From contig CP082230.1 of NCBI GenBank assembly GCA_019856515.1, forward strand, positions 3,534,001-3,598,000: a stretch of DNA of 64,000 bases, given 5' to 3'. Positions 1 through 8,745 of this stretch are shown here, piece by piece; the stretch's first letter is position 1; the number at the start of each line of letters is the position of its first letter. The DNA comes from Prolixibacteraceae bacterium (lineage in GTDB: Bacteria; Bacteroidota; Bacteroidia; Bacteroidales; Prolixibacteraceae). A program made the position numbers and the translations under genes. The notes beneath the pieces are model-generated. The model made no database searches and had not been told where the DNA came from. It worked only from the letters and a program-made list of their open reading frames with translations.

Positions 1-703
1 GGGAGTCGATGAAATAGGTTTTTCTGATCATTATGGATATTATCCCAACAATTGGACTACGAGTCGTGAATTACTATCTAAAATGGTGGAGGAGGTATTA
101 CTTCAGAAATCAAAACAAGATAAAATTAAGGTTTTATTAGGTCTAGAGGTAGATTTCTATCCTGATCGTATTGAAGAGACTAAAGAAGTTCTTTCAATGT
201 ATCCATTCGATTATATTATGGGTTCAGTCCATTTTATTAATGGAGATAATTTTGATTCTGATCCTCATCATCCGATTTATTCTAAATATGATATTAACCA
301 TTTATATGAGTTGTATTATGAGAATTTTGTTGCCGCAGTAAGATCTGGAATGTTTGATACCATGTCACACCCTGATTTAATTAAGAAATATAACTATTAT
401 CCTACAAAGGACTTTTCGACACTATATCGTGAAGTTGCTAAGGTATTGGTTGAAGAGGGTGTGATGGTAGAATATAATACGAGTGGATATAGTCGCCCTT
501 GTAATGATTTTTTCCCTAGTGATGAAGTTACTTCTATATTTCTAGAAGAGGGTGTTCAGTTTACGATTGGCTCAGATAGTCACAAGTTAGATCATCTTCT
601 TAGAAACTACGATTTAGCCAAAGAGCGTTTAATGGGGTTAGGATTAACGGAATTACACCGTTATAATTCTTCCCCTATCTTGTTGAAAAACTTTATCGTT
701 TAA
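1..703 (+). CDS. Histidinol-phosphatase, PHP family (5' end outside window)
   Basis: The reading frame is open from base 2, so the gene starts before the window; about 234 codons are visible. The visible part opens with EIGFSDH, a PHP metal-binding motif, and continues with GLEVDF, GSVHF, SHPDL and GSDSHK, which together supply the His/Asp ligands of the PHP active site. PHP-type histidinol-phosphatases (HisJ/HisK) remove phosphate from histidinol phosphate in histidine synthesis in the cytoplasm. An internal ATG at 83 is not the true start because the PHP motif lies upstream of it. The gene ends at a bidirectional terminator shared with the convergent OmpA-type gene. Other PHP phosphoesterases are possible, but the spacing of these motifs fits the HisJ/HisK group best. 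Confidence 0.85.
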   Translation, partial: GVDEIGFSDHYGYYPNNWTTSRELLSKMVEEVLLQKSKQDKIKVLLGLEVDFYPDRIEETKEVLSMYPFDYIMGSVHFINGDNFDSDPHHPIYSKYDINHLYELYYENFVAAVRSGMFDTMSHPDLIKKYNYYPTKDFSTLYREVAKVLVEEGVMVEYNTSGYSRPCNDFFPSDEVTSIFLEEGVQFTIGSDSHKLDHLLRNYDLAKERLMGLGLTELHRYNSSPILLKNFIV

Positions 704-708
704 AAGAT

Positions 709-742
709 AAAAGCTGTCTTAATTGAAAATAAGACAGCTTTT
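709..742. terminator. Bidirectional rho-independent terminator
   Basis: A perfect 13-bp stem (709-721 with 730-742) has A-rich and T-rich flanks. It lies between two convergent genes, so it can terminate both. Confidence 0.8.
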
Positions 743-746
743 AAAT

Positions 747-1718
747 CTATCTTCCTTCGATGATTTCGAATAATTTCTGCATGTTTGGAGCAAGAATTAT
801 CTCTGTACGTCTATTCTTTTGCCTCGCTTCAGGTGTTTGAGAATGGTCGATTGGGTAGTATTTACTTCGACCCGCTGCAGTAATCCTTTTGGGATCGATG
901 TCTTTGTCTTTAAGGATTTCCCTTGCCACAGATGTTGCTCTTAGAACACTTAGATCCCAGTTATCCTTAAACTGACTATCCTTCTTCATTGTTAAGTCAT
1001 CGGTATGACCTTCAACGATAACTTGGACATTCTTATTTTGAGCTAAAACTTTTGCAAGTTTCTTAATTGCATCGCTTCCTTTGGTGTCAATATCATACTC
1101 TCCGACATTGAAAAGGAGTTGTTCTTCAAATGAAACATATACTCGTCCTTCTCTGTTCATAATGGTGATACCATTGTCAATATAGCCTAAAAGAGCATCT
1201 GCTAATTGAATTTTAATATTGCTTTGAATATTCTTTTGTTGTTCAATTAACTGTTGCATTTGAACGACCTCGCCGTCTTTCTGTTCCACCTTAAGCTTTT
1301 CAAGTCGTATATCTCGTTCTCTTTTTTCAAGTGTCTTATTAAGTCTTTCAAACTGATTAAGGTATTGATCAATTTGAGAATTAGTACCTGTTTGAATCTC
1401 TTTAATTTGTGCTCTATATTGAGCTATTCTTTTTTTAGAAGACTCATTCTCGAGACTAAGATTTCGGTTTTTCCAGTATAGTCTTGTTGTATCCTTGGCA
1501 AGCTGAGTTAACTTCTTTTTATCTTCATCACTTGTAAAACTCAGTTCTGCAATAGCTACATCCTTTTTATGGAGTTCTGTAGTTTTTTGTTTATTATCCT
1601 TTACTTCTTGATCATATTTTCCTTGTAGTTCATTATAAACTTTCTTTGTATAACACGAAGAGAAGATTAGGAGAAAACTGAGAGTGTAGAATAACTTGTT
1701 GACTTTTGAATTCATCAT
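747..1718 (-). CDS. OmpA-family lipoprotein with long coiled coil
   Basis: 323 residues. The N-terminus is a signal peptide ending in a lipobox (LIFSSC), so the mature protein should be lipidated. Residues about 30-170 are rich in K, E, Q and L with heptad character, a probable coiled coil. The C-terminal third (about 195-320) is an OmpA-like peptidoglycan-binding domain: it has the FNVGEYDID strand, VEGHTDD and the LSVLRATSVAREIL helix, and ends in RRTEIIL. The likely role is tethering the outer membrane to peptidoglycan. Two adjacent ATGs at the start are equivalent choices. A TAnnTTTG box lies just upstream. The specific partner is unknown. Confidence 0.85.
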   Translation of the reverse strand: MMNSKVNKLFYTLSFLLIFSSCYTKKVYNELQGKYDQEVKDNKQKTTELHKKDVAIAELSFTSDEDKKKLTQLAKDTTRLYWKNRNLSLENESSKKRIAQYRAQIKEIQTGTNSQIDQYLNQFERLNKTLEKRERDIRLEKLKVEQKDGEVVQMQQLIEQQKNIQSNIKIQLADALLGYIDNGITIMNREGRVYVSFEEQLLFNVGEYDIDTKGSDAIKKLAKVLAQNKNVQVIVEGHTDDLTMKKDSQFKDNWDLSVLRATSVAREILKDKDIDPKRITAAGRSKYYPIDHSQTPEARQKNRRTEIILAPNMQKLFEIIEGR

Positions 1719-1745
1719 TTGTACCCCTTTAAATTATGTGTTCTG

Positions 1746-1753
1746 CAAATTTA
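1746..1753 (-). promoter_or_regulatory. Candidate -7 box for the OmpA-type lipoprotein gene
   Basis: On the minus strand this reads TAAATTTG, matching the Bacteroidota -7 consensus TAnnTTTG, 28 bases before the ATG. I did not find a convincing -33 box. Confidence 0.5.
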
Positions 1754-1890
1754 ATCTAATGTAAAAACAATTTTGCGTATAATATGTATAAATACTATCA
1801 TAATGTATATATTGAAGAAGAATATTGGTATTTATTTTTGTGCATCAGATGCTTAAATTGATTTACAACTGATTAGAATCATGGTCTTAA

Positions 1891-1922
1891 TTGAGAGATT
1901 TTATTAAAATAGATTAGTTTTG
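1891..1922 (+). promoter_or_regulatory. Candidate Bacteroidota promoter for dxs
   Basis: TTG at 1891-1893 and TAGTTTTG at 1915-1922 are separated by 21 bases, close to the Bacteroidota -33/-7 arrangement. The implied leader before the TTG start at 2011 is about 80 bases. Confidence 0.5.
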
Positions 1923-2010
1923 TAAATATTCACTGTATATGTTACTCTGCGATACTGCGGATAACTATCAGTTTTCAAATCAACTGTTTTCTGATTAATT
2001 AGATAAGAAA

Positions 2011-3912
2011 TTGGAGAAAAATATACTATATACAATCAATAGCCCTGAAGATTTAAGGAGATTGAGCATTAAAGAGTTAGATGAGGTATGTAAAGAATTG
2101 AGAGAGTTCATACTAAAGTCAAATGCCGAGAATCCTGGTCATTTAGGAGCTAATTTAGGGGTTGTTGAATTAACAGTCGCATTACACTATGTTTATAATA
2201 CCCCAGAGGATAAGCTTATATGGGATGTCGGTCATCAAGCATATGGGCATAAGATATTAACAGGAAGAAGAGAGACTTTTCACACAAATAGAAAGTATCA
2301 AGGTCTAAGCGGTTTCCCAAATCGTGAAGAGAGTATATATGATGCTTTTGGAGTAGGTCACTCTTCCACATCTATATCTGCCGGTTTAGGTATGTCTGTT
2401 GGAACTGCACTTTCGAAAGAAGATCGAAAGGTGGTCGCTGTCATTGGAGATGGATCTATGACAGGAGGTATGGCTTTTGAGGGATTAAATAATGCTGCCA
2501 TCACGAAGTCCGATATATTAGTTGTATTGAACGATAACCAAATGGCAATAGACCCTAATGTCGGTGGCGTAAGTCAATATCTCGTTAATATGAGCACTTC
2601 TTCTGCTTATAACAAGTTGCGTAATGACGTTTGGAATCTTCTTGGTTCGATGAATAGCTTTGGTCCCAAAGCAAGAAAAATTGTTCATCAAACGCAATCG
2701 GGATTGAAATCAATGATTCTTAGAAGTAGCAATCTTTTTGAGGGATTAAACTTTAGATATTTTGGTCCTATCGATGGACATGATACTGAAAATATGGTTC
2801 GTATCATGAATGATTTAAAGAAAATCAAAGGGCCGAAACTTCTACATGTAATTACCAAGAAAGGTAAAGGATTTAAGCCTGCAGAAGAGGATCAAACAAA
2901 ATGGCATGCAGCCCCAGGTAAGTTTGATACAGAGACTGGAGCTGTATTTAAGAGCCCTACAAACGAAGAGGTAAAGAGCCCAATAAAGTATCAAGATGTC
3001 TTTGGTGAGACAATTGTAGAGCTGGCCAAAGAGAATGAAGATATCGTAGGTATTACACCTGCAATGCCTACGGGTTGTTCTTTAAACAAGATGATGAAGG
3101 AGTTTCCTGAGCGAAGTTTTGATGTCGGAATTGCAGAACAACATGCCGTTACTTTCTCTGCTGGACTTGCATGTGAGGGAAAGATGCCCTTCTGTAATAT
3201 CTACTCTTCATTTATGCAAAGGGCATATGATCAGGTGATACATGATGTTGCGTTACAGAATCTAGATGTTACTTTCTTTCTTGATAGAGGCGGATTCGTT
3301 GGTGCTGATGGAGCAACACACCATGGTGTGTTTGATCTTGCATACTTTAGAATAATACCCAATATGACTGTTGCTGCTCCGATGGATGAGTGGGAGTTGC
3401 GAAATATGATGTATACATACCAGAACAAGGGTTATGGCCCTGTGAGTATTCGTTATCCAAGAGGAAAAGGTGTTAAGATCGATTGGCAGAACAAAATGGA
3501 GAAAGTTATTCCTGGTAAAGGGAGACTTTTAAGAAAAGGTGAAAAGATAGCGGTCCTTTCTATAGGACACCCAGGTAATTTTGTTATTGATGCTCTTGAC
3601 ATTATCGAGTCACGTCATGGCATAAAGCTTACACATTATGATATGAGGTATGTCAAGCCATTAGACAAGGATATTTTAAATGACATTGCAACTTCGAATT
3701 ATGATTATGTGATTACGGTTGAAGATGGTGTGATACAAGGTGGTTTTGGAACAGCTGTTTGGGAGGAGCTTTCGCTCACCTCATTTAAAGGCCGTATTAT
3801 TCGATTAGGTGTGCCAGATAAATTTATTGAGCATGGAACCCAAGATGACTTATATCGCTTGAGTGGTTTTGATCGTGATGGAATTGTTCGTACTATTGAA
3901 GAAATAATTTAG
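2011..3912 (+). CDS. dxs: 1-deoxy-D-xylulose-5-phosphate synthase
   Basis: 633 residues, the usual Dxs length. Dxs condenses pyruvate and glyceraldehyde 3-phosphate with thiamine diphosphate, the first step of the MEP isoprenoid pathway. Visible hallmarks are HQAYGHKILTGR, the GDGSMTGG thiamine-binding motif (about residue 146), AEQHAVTFSAGLA, and DRGGFVGADGATHHG (about residue 425). The start is TTG at 2011: an in-frame stop lies at 1996-1998, no ATG occurs between, and the family N-terminus (INSPEDLRRLS) begins a few residues later. A histidine kinase follows 9 bases downstream and is probably cotranscribed. A polyprenyl synthase at 11172 uses the same pathway's products. Confidence 0.95.
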   Translation: MEKNILYTINSPEDLRRLSIKELDEVCKELREFILKSNAENPGHLGANLGVVELTVALHYVYNTPEDKLIWDVGHQAYGHKILTGRRETFHTNRKYQGLSGFPNREESIYDAFGVGHSSTSISAGLGMSVGTALSKEDRKVVAVIGDGSMTGGMAFEGLNNAAITKSDILVVLNDNQMAIDPNVGGVSQYLVNMSTSSAYNKLRNDVWNLLGSMNSFGPKARKIVHQTQSGLKSMILRSSNLFEGLNFRYFGPIDGHDTENMVRIMNDLKKIKGPKLLHVITKKGKGFKPAEEDQTKWHAAPGKFDTETGAVFKSPTNEEVKSPIKYQDVFGETIVELAKENEDIVGITPAMPTGCSLNKMMKEFPERSFDVGIAEQHAVTFSAGLACEGKMPFCNIYSSFMQRAYDQVIHDVALQNLDVTFFLDRGGFVGADGATHHGVFDLAYFRIIPNMTVAAPMDEWELRNMMYTYQNKGYGPVSIRYPRGKGVKIDWQNKMEKVIPGKGRLLRKGEKIAVLSIGHPGNFVIDALDIIESRHGIKLTHYDMRYVKPLDKDILNDIATSNYDYVITVEDGVIQGGFGTAVWEELSLTSFKGRIIRLGVPDKFIEHGTQDDLYRLSGFDRDGIVRTIEEII

Positions 3913-3921
3913 GTAATCACT

Positions 3922-5070
3922 ATGAGAAATAGACGGTTGTACAATCTGTTGATATTATTCTTATCTATCATTACTGGTTTTGGAACTTTATGGTTCACGC
4001 AGGTTCTAGTTGAGAGACTGAAAACAGAAGAACATCAAAAGGTACTTAATATTGCAGGTGCAACACGTTTGTTGTCTAATACGACCGTCTCATTTGACAA
4101 TAACTACTCGTTTATTATTGATATTATTCAAAACAATGAGTCTATACCACTCATTGTTTTAGATGAAAATGACAATATTATTAACTCTCGTAATATCGAT
4201 GATAAGTCACCCAAGATACTAGAGGTTGCTTTAGAAGAGATGAAACAGCATTATCCTCCTATTGAGATTCAATTGGTGGGAAATAAGAAGAATATCATCT
4301 ATTATGATGATTCTATATGGTTGAAACGATTACGTTTTTTTCCGTATGTGCAGATCTTATTGGTGGGACTTCTTTTTATCGCATTTTGGTGGTTTTACCG
4401 AAGGCAAAATGCAATGGACAAACATCTTTTATGGGTTGGGTTGGCAAAAGAGACAGCTCACCAACTAGGAACTCCAATTAGTGCATTACAAGCTTGGTTA
4501 GACCTTTTAGAGTTGGAGGATGGAGCTGAGTCTATCTCAAAAGAGATGAGAAGAGATGTGATGCATTTATCTGCTATCGCAGAACGTTTCTCCATGATTG
4601 GGTCTGTACCATCTATGGAGGATTATTCGTTGGTAAAGCTCGTGGAAGACCGTATTGCATACTTCAAACCAAGAGCTCCCAAGAAAGTTCGCTTTATTCA
4701 CTCTAACGATGAAGAGTTGGTATTTCCAATGAATAAAATATTGTTAGGATGGGTGTTTGAGAATTTAATTAAAAATGCATTAGACTCCATTGAAGGTTCA
4801 GGTGAGATTGTTTTTAGCTACGGTAAAGAAAAGGATCAGGTGTATATTGAGATAAAAGATAGTGGAAAAGGTATTCCATTAACAATGCAGAAGAAGATTT
4901 TTAACACTGGCTTCTCCACTAAACCTAGAGGTTGGGGTTTAGGTTTATCTTTAGCTCGTCGAATTGTGGAAGAATATCATGGTGGGCGAATAAGACTAAT
5001 CAAAAGTGTTGAAAGTCAAGGATCTGTGTTTCGTGTTACTTTGAGGGCTAAGTCAACTACAGGGAACTAA
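3922..5070 (+). CDS. Membrane sensor histidine kinase
   Basis: 382 residues. There are two membrane segments (about residues 7-28 and 140-158) with a roughly 110-residue extracytoplasmic region between them. The kinase core follows: H-box KETAHQLGTPIS with phospho-acceptor His at about 180, N-box NLIKNALDS at about 280, G1 box DSGKGIP at about 313, and GWGLGLSLARRI near the end. No receiver or HAMP domain is evident. It follows dxs by 9 bases with no response regulator beside it, so it is an orphan kinase here. Size and topology resemble PorY, the proposed partner of PorX, and porX lies at the other end of the window. That pairing is only a hypothesis. Confidence 0.88.
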   Translation: MRNRRLYNLLILFLSIITGFGTLWFTQVLVERLKTEEHQKVLNIAGATRLLSNTTVSFDNNYSFIIDIIQNNESIPLIVLDENDNIINSRNIDDKSPKILEVALEEMKQHYPPIEIQLVGNKKNIIYYDDSIWLKRLRFFPYVQILLVGLLFIAFWWFYRRQNAMDKHLLWVGLAKETAHQLGTPISALQAWLDLLELEDGAESISKEMRRDVMHLSAIAERFSMIGSVPSMEDYSLVKLVEDRIAYFKPRAPKKVRFIHSNDEELVFPMNKILLGWVFENLIKNALDSIEGSGEIVFSYGKEKDQVYIEIKDSGKGIPLTMQKKIFNTGFSTKPRGWGLGLSLARRIVEEYHGGRIRLIKSVESQGSVFRVTLRAKSTTGN

Positions 5071-5191
5071 GAATGTTAAAAAACAGTTGATGTCGTAATT
5101 TTGTAATTAAAATAAGGTCGTATCCATGGGCGATTATTGGAATAATTCCTCAAAAAGCTAAAAAAGAGACGAAAAGTATCGATTATTTTTC

Positions 5192-5219
5192 TTGAGTTCT
5201 CCAAATTTTTATACTTTTG
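5192..5219 (+). promoter_or_regulatory. Candidate promoter for the DUF177-rpmF operon
   Basis: TTG at 5192-5194 and a perfect -7 box TACTTTTG at 5212-5219 are 17 bases apart. The box sits 21 bases before the TTG start at 5241, so the leader is very short. This supports the TTG start. Confidence 0.6.
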
Positions 5220-5240
5220 CCCTGCTTTTAATATTTTGGT

Positions 5241-5813
5241 TTGAGACATTTATCTACATATAAGATTGTTTTTTCAGGATTGAAAGAAGGGATTCACGAA
5301 TATGAATTTCTTCTAGATGACAAGTTTTTCTCTTTTTTTAAAGAGGGAGAAATTTTAGGTGGAAGTGTAGTGGCTAAGATTGTTTTTGAGAAAAGAACAA
5401 ACCTTATGACGCTAAATTTCGATCTTCGTGGGAATGTAAGAGTTGTTTGTGATAGGTGTTTAGATGAATATGATCAGTATATTGAGAATGGATCCTCTCT
5501 CTTTGTTAAATTTGGAGACCCGAAAAGCAATATAGATGATGACATTATCTATGTTGACCCAGAAGAATACGAGTTAGAGCTTTCACAGTTACTATATGAG
5601 TTTGCAGCTTTGGCCTTACCATTTAGACATGTTCATCCTGAGAGTGAGGATGGGGAGTCGAAGTGTAATCCAGATATGTTAGACCGTTTAGATAGTTTTA
5701 CGGGAGATTATGACGATGACGACTTTGAAGACCAAGAGGTCGAAGAAGAGTTGGAAGAGGAAATTGATCCACGTTGGAATGAATTAAAAAAGATATTTGA
5801 TAATAAAGATTAA
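5241..5813 (+). CDS. DUF177/YceD-family protein (23S rRNA accumulation protein)
   Basis: 190 residues. The family (YceD) is found next to rpmF in most bacteria and is linked to 23S rRNA accumulation. The CDRCLDEYD motif at about residue 70 and the very acidic C-terminus (DYDDDDFEDQEVEEELEEE) are typical. The start is TTG at 5241: the in-frame stop at 5229-5231 excludes anything further upstream, and the promoter box ends only 21 bases before. The gene is followed after 11 bases by rpmF. The usual next genes of this cluster (plsX, fabH) are absent; a bactofilin follows instead. Confidence 0.85.
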   Translation: MRHLSTYKIVFSGLKEGIHEYEFLLDDKFFSFFKEGEILGGSVVAKIVFEKRTNLMTLNFDLRGNVRVVCDRCLDEYDQYIENGSSLFVKFGDPKSNIDDDIIYVDPEEYELELSQLLYEFAALALPFRHVHPESEDGESKCNPDMLDRLDSFTGDYDDDDFEDQEVEEELEEEIDPRWNELKKIFDNKD

Positions 5814-5824
5814 AGTTAAGAAAA

Positions 5825-6010
5825 ATGGCACATCCAAAGCACAGAACATCAAAATCGAGGAGAGATAAGCGTAGAACGCATTATAAAGCGACTCCTGCGA
5901 CAATCGCATCTTGTTCAAATTGTGGCGCTGCTGTGAAATATCACACTGTATGTGGAGAGTGTGGTCACTATCGCGGACAGTTAGCAATTGAGAAAGATAT
6001 GGCTATCTAA
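5825..6010 (+). CDS. rpmF: 50S ribosomal protein L32
   Basis: 61 residues beginning MAHPKHRTSKSRRDKRRTH, the standard L32 N-terminus. Four cysteines at positions 30, 33, 43 and 46 form two CxxC pairs, so this is the zinc-binding form of L32. It is cotranscribed with the DUF177 gene upstream and ends at a strong terminator. Confidence 0.97.
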   Translation: MAHPKHRTSKSRRDKRRTHYKATPATIASCSNCGAAVKYHTVCGECGHYRGQLAIEKDMAI

Positions 6011-6041
6011 TGAAAGAGAATTTTCTTTCTTAGGTTGAAAG

Positions 6042-6069
6042 AAAAAATCCCTCTTTGGGATTTTTTTTT
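6042..6069 (+). terminator. Rho-independent terminator of the DUF177-rpmF operon
   Basis: A perfect 10-bp stem (6042-6051 with 6057-6066) and a 5-base loop run directly into nine Ts. Confidence 0.9.
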
Positions 6070-6181
6070 GTCTTTTTATGTAGGGTATCTTTGATATTTT
6101 ATGGAATTGACTATTTTCCATGTCATTATATAACTATAATGTTTTTTTAGTCGTTTCACTTTTTGTAAATTGAACCCCACT

Positions 6182-6601
6182 ATGGCAATATTTTCAAAAT
6201 CAAAAAATACGAGTACAATGGCAAAGAATAATCAATTCGATAGTGCTGCTCTAAATACGTTAACACCTGACACCAAAATCGTTGGTGATATTGAGTCAAT
6301 TGGTGATATACGATTTGATGGAACTCTAGAGGGAAACTTAGTCTCAAAAGGCAAAGTGGTTCTTGGAGGTAACGCGAAAGTTAAAGGACGTATTGAATGT
6401 AAGGTTGCTGATATATCAGGTCTTATTGAAGGTACTGTTGTTGCTACGGAGTTAGTAAGCCTACAAAAAAGTGCAAAAGTATATGGAGAGATCCATATGT
6501 CAAAGCTTTCTGTTGAACCAGGAGCAATATTCACAGGTAGCTGTAAGATGTCTTCGGATAGCAAAACTCCTGTGACGGATAAGAATACCAATGCAAAGTA
6601 A
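6182..6601 (+). CDS. Bactofilin-family cytoskeletal protein
   Basis: 139 residues from ATG 6182. A TTG at 6170 is in frame but would add only four residues, and MAKNN at 6218 is another plausible start. The core (about residues 25-120) shows the bactofilin beta-helix pattern of short hydrophobic strands separated by glycines, including IRFDGTLEGNLVSKGKVVLG and VVATELVSLQKSAKVYGEIH. Bactofilins polymerise without nucleotide and scaffold cell-shape or envelope enzymes. The usual neighbour, an M23 peptidase, is not present. A small hairpin without a T-run follows the stop at about 6604-6629. Confidence 0.85.
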   Translation: MAIFSKSKNTSTMAKNNQFDSAALNTLTPDTKIVGDIESIGDIRFDGTLEGNLVSKGKVVLGGNAKVKGRIECKVADISGLIEGTVVATELVSLQKSAKVYGEIHMSKLSVEPGAIFTGSCKMSSDSKTPVTDKNTNAK

Positions 6602-6713
6602 GAAAACCTCTTTAATAAGAATAAAGAGGTGGATATATTCTACTTTTAAGTAGAACACTTTTCGATCGACACAGGGGGGGTAGCTGGTATTATGCTTCCC
6701 CTTTTTCATGTCC

Positions 6714-6755
6714 AAAAAAAAAGAGATCTTAAAGAATAAACTTTAAGATCTCTTT
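6714..6755 (-). terminator. Rho-independent terminator of the Na/Pi symporter gene
   Basis: A 15-bp perfect stem (6720-6734 with 6741-6755) is followed on the minus strand by an uninterrupted T-run, placed 21 bases after the symporter stop. Confidence 0.88.
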
Positions 6756-6776
6756 CGTCTTGTAACAATATATTCT

Positions 6777-8486
6777 CTATTTCACTGTCTTTAGAGACTG
6801 TGTAACATTGATAATATAGTCTCCCATTTTCTCATATTCGGAGAAGATATCGTTATAGATAATTCCCACTTGATAGTCGTATACCTTATTCTCAAGGTTA
6901 ATCAAGTGATCTGACTTAAGTATGTTTCTATAATTGTCGATTTCACGTTCAATAGAAAGAGCTTCTTCCATATTGACAGTATCGTCTGAAGAGATATTCT
7001 TTATCATAACAGCAATGGCATCATTGATATACCCTGACATGATAGAGATCTTCTTCTCAATCATCTCTGGAAAATCAAGTTTAAGGCCACGCTTACGATC
7101 GATATGACGTGCAATATTATTACATGAGTCTGCAATACTCTCAATGTTGTCAATTGCTTTGTAATAAGCACTAATTACCTCACTACTTCTTTCAGATAGT
7201 TTTGTTTCACTAACTTTAGTAAGGAATGTTGCAATTTCAAGCTCCATGTTATCACAAGAATCTTCGTACTTCTCTATTTTTGATAGTCGTTTAGAGTACC
7301 CTTTATCCTTTTCCTCTTTATATAGCTTTTCAAGGTGTTTAAACATCTTCTGAGTGATTTCAGCATAATGTACCATCTCTTGTTTTGCAACGTAAAGAGA
7401 GGCCTCTGGAGTGGAAAGAAGACCTGTTTTAATATGCTTAAGGTGAAATTCTTCGTCCTCCTGATCTTTGATTGGTGTTATTTTCGTAACAAAATCAGCG
7501 ATAGGTTTTGTAAACCATATTAATACCAGCGTATTAAGTATATTAAACATCGTGTGATAGATCGAAAGTGCAATAGGCATCGCATGTTGCGTAGCCTCAA
7601 TTGCTTCACCTGCACGTGGGAATGGAGACGTGACTCCTAGGAATCGAACAAGTCCGTCTAATACATGCATCGATGGATTAAAAAAGACAAGTGCTAATAG
7701 GACTCCTAGAACATTAAATACTAGATGTGCTCTTGCGGCCCTTTTGGCAGATGTATTGGCTACCATTGCAGCAAGATTTGCTGTTATGGTGGTACCAATA
7801 TTCTGACCTAAAACCATTGCTGCAGCAAGTTCAAAAGAGATCCATCCCTCATTACACATCACCAATGTTAGTGCCATTGCAGCACTTGATGATTGTATTA
7901 AAATAGTCAGAACTGTTCCGATGAACATGAACATGAAAATGGCTGACATCGTCGGGTTGTTAAAGTCTTTCAAGAACTCTAACATCTGAGGATTCGAATT
8001 AATGTCTGGAACAGAGTGTTTAAGGAAATCCAATCCAATAAACAGTAATGAGAATCCAATAATCAGCTCGCCCCAAGATTTTCGTGACCTCTTGGATGAG
8101 AAGAGTAATGGAAGAGCAAGTCCAATTAACGGTAGAGAAATGGTACTCATGCTCATTTTGAACCCAAAATAGGTGATAATCCATGCCGTGACGGTCGTAC
8201 CCACATTGGCACCCATGATTACCCCAATGGATTGCTTTAACGTTAAAAGTCCTGCATTCACAAAACTTACAACCATCACTGTTGTTGCTGATGACGATTG
8301 TACTAAAGAGGTAATAAGAACTCCAGTAAGAACTCCTTTTACGCGGTTAGATGTCATAGAGGCTAAGATGTCACGCATCTTGTTTCCTGCGACCTTCTGT
8401 AGAGATTCACTCATCAGTTTCATTCCATAAAGGAATAGTCCTAGAGACCCAACAAGTGTCAATACTTCTAATAGTCCGTAATTCAT
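6777..8486 (-). CDS. Na/Pi cotransporter family protein with PhoU-like tail
   Basis: 569 residues from the ATG at 8486. An in-frame ATG at 8546 would add a hydrophilic stretch not seen in the family. Residues about 1-340 are membrane-embedded and contain the duplicated Na/Pi signature QSSSA (VQSSSATTVMVVSFVNAG and IQSSSAAMALTLVM), each followed by a GANVGTT or GQNIGTT motif. The C-terminal about 200 residues are helical and PhoU-like. The family couples sodium to phosphate uptake across the inner membrane; some members are regulatory. It is monocistronic with its own terminator. Confidence 0.9.
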   Translation of the reverse strand: MNYGLLEVLTLVGSLGLFLYGMKLMSESLQKVAGNKMRDILASMTSNRVKGVLTGVLITSLVQSSSATTVMVVSFVNAGLLTLKQSIGVIMGANVGTTVTAWIITYFGFKMSMSTISLPLIGLALPLLFSSKRSRKSWGELIIGFSLLFIGLDFLKHSVPDINSNPQMLEFLKDFNNPTMSAIFMFMFIGTVLTILIQSSSAAMALTLVMCNEGWISFELAAAMVLGQNIGTTITANLAAMVANTSAKRAARAHLVFNVLGVLLALVFFNPSMHVLDGLVRFLGVTSPFPRAGEAIEATQHAMPIALSIYHTMFNILNTLVLIWFTKPIADFVTKITPIKDQEDEEFHLKHIKTGLLSTPEASLYVAKQEMVHYAEITQKMFKHLEKLYKEEKDKGYSKRLSKIEKYEDSCDNMELEIATFLTKVSETKLSERSSEVISAYYKAIDNIESIADSCNNIARHIDRKRGLKLDFPEMIEKKISIMSGYINDAIAVMIKNISSDDTVNMEEALSIEREIDNYRNILKSDHLINLENKVYDYQVGIIYNDIFSEYEKMGDYIINVTQSLKTVK

Positions 8487-8713
8487 TGTGATAATGTTTT
8501 CTACTATATTATTTCTCGATCGCAAATGTAATTTTATTATATACAATACAATAGAAAAAAAATCATTTTTATCGGAGTAATATCATAAAATTTCAACTTA
8601 TAGTAATGTTTATTTCTCATAATGTTAACATACCGATCTTTAAAAATATTATGACATTAGGGCTTCAGAAAGGTTCCTTTGTTGAATAAGTTTTATTCTC
8701 ATTAAAAAAAACG

Positions 8714-8721
8714 TAATTTTG
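8714..8721 (+). promoter_or_regulatory. Candidate -7 box for the RND exporter gene
   Basis: TAATTTTG matches the TAnnTTTG consensus and ends 24 bases before the ATG at 8746. The -33 box is not clear. Confidence 0.5.
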
Positions 8722-8745
8722 CTCTCCTATATTTATTAAACAATT

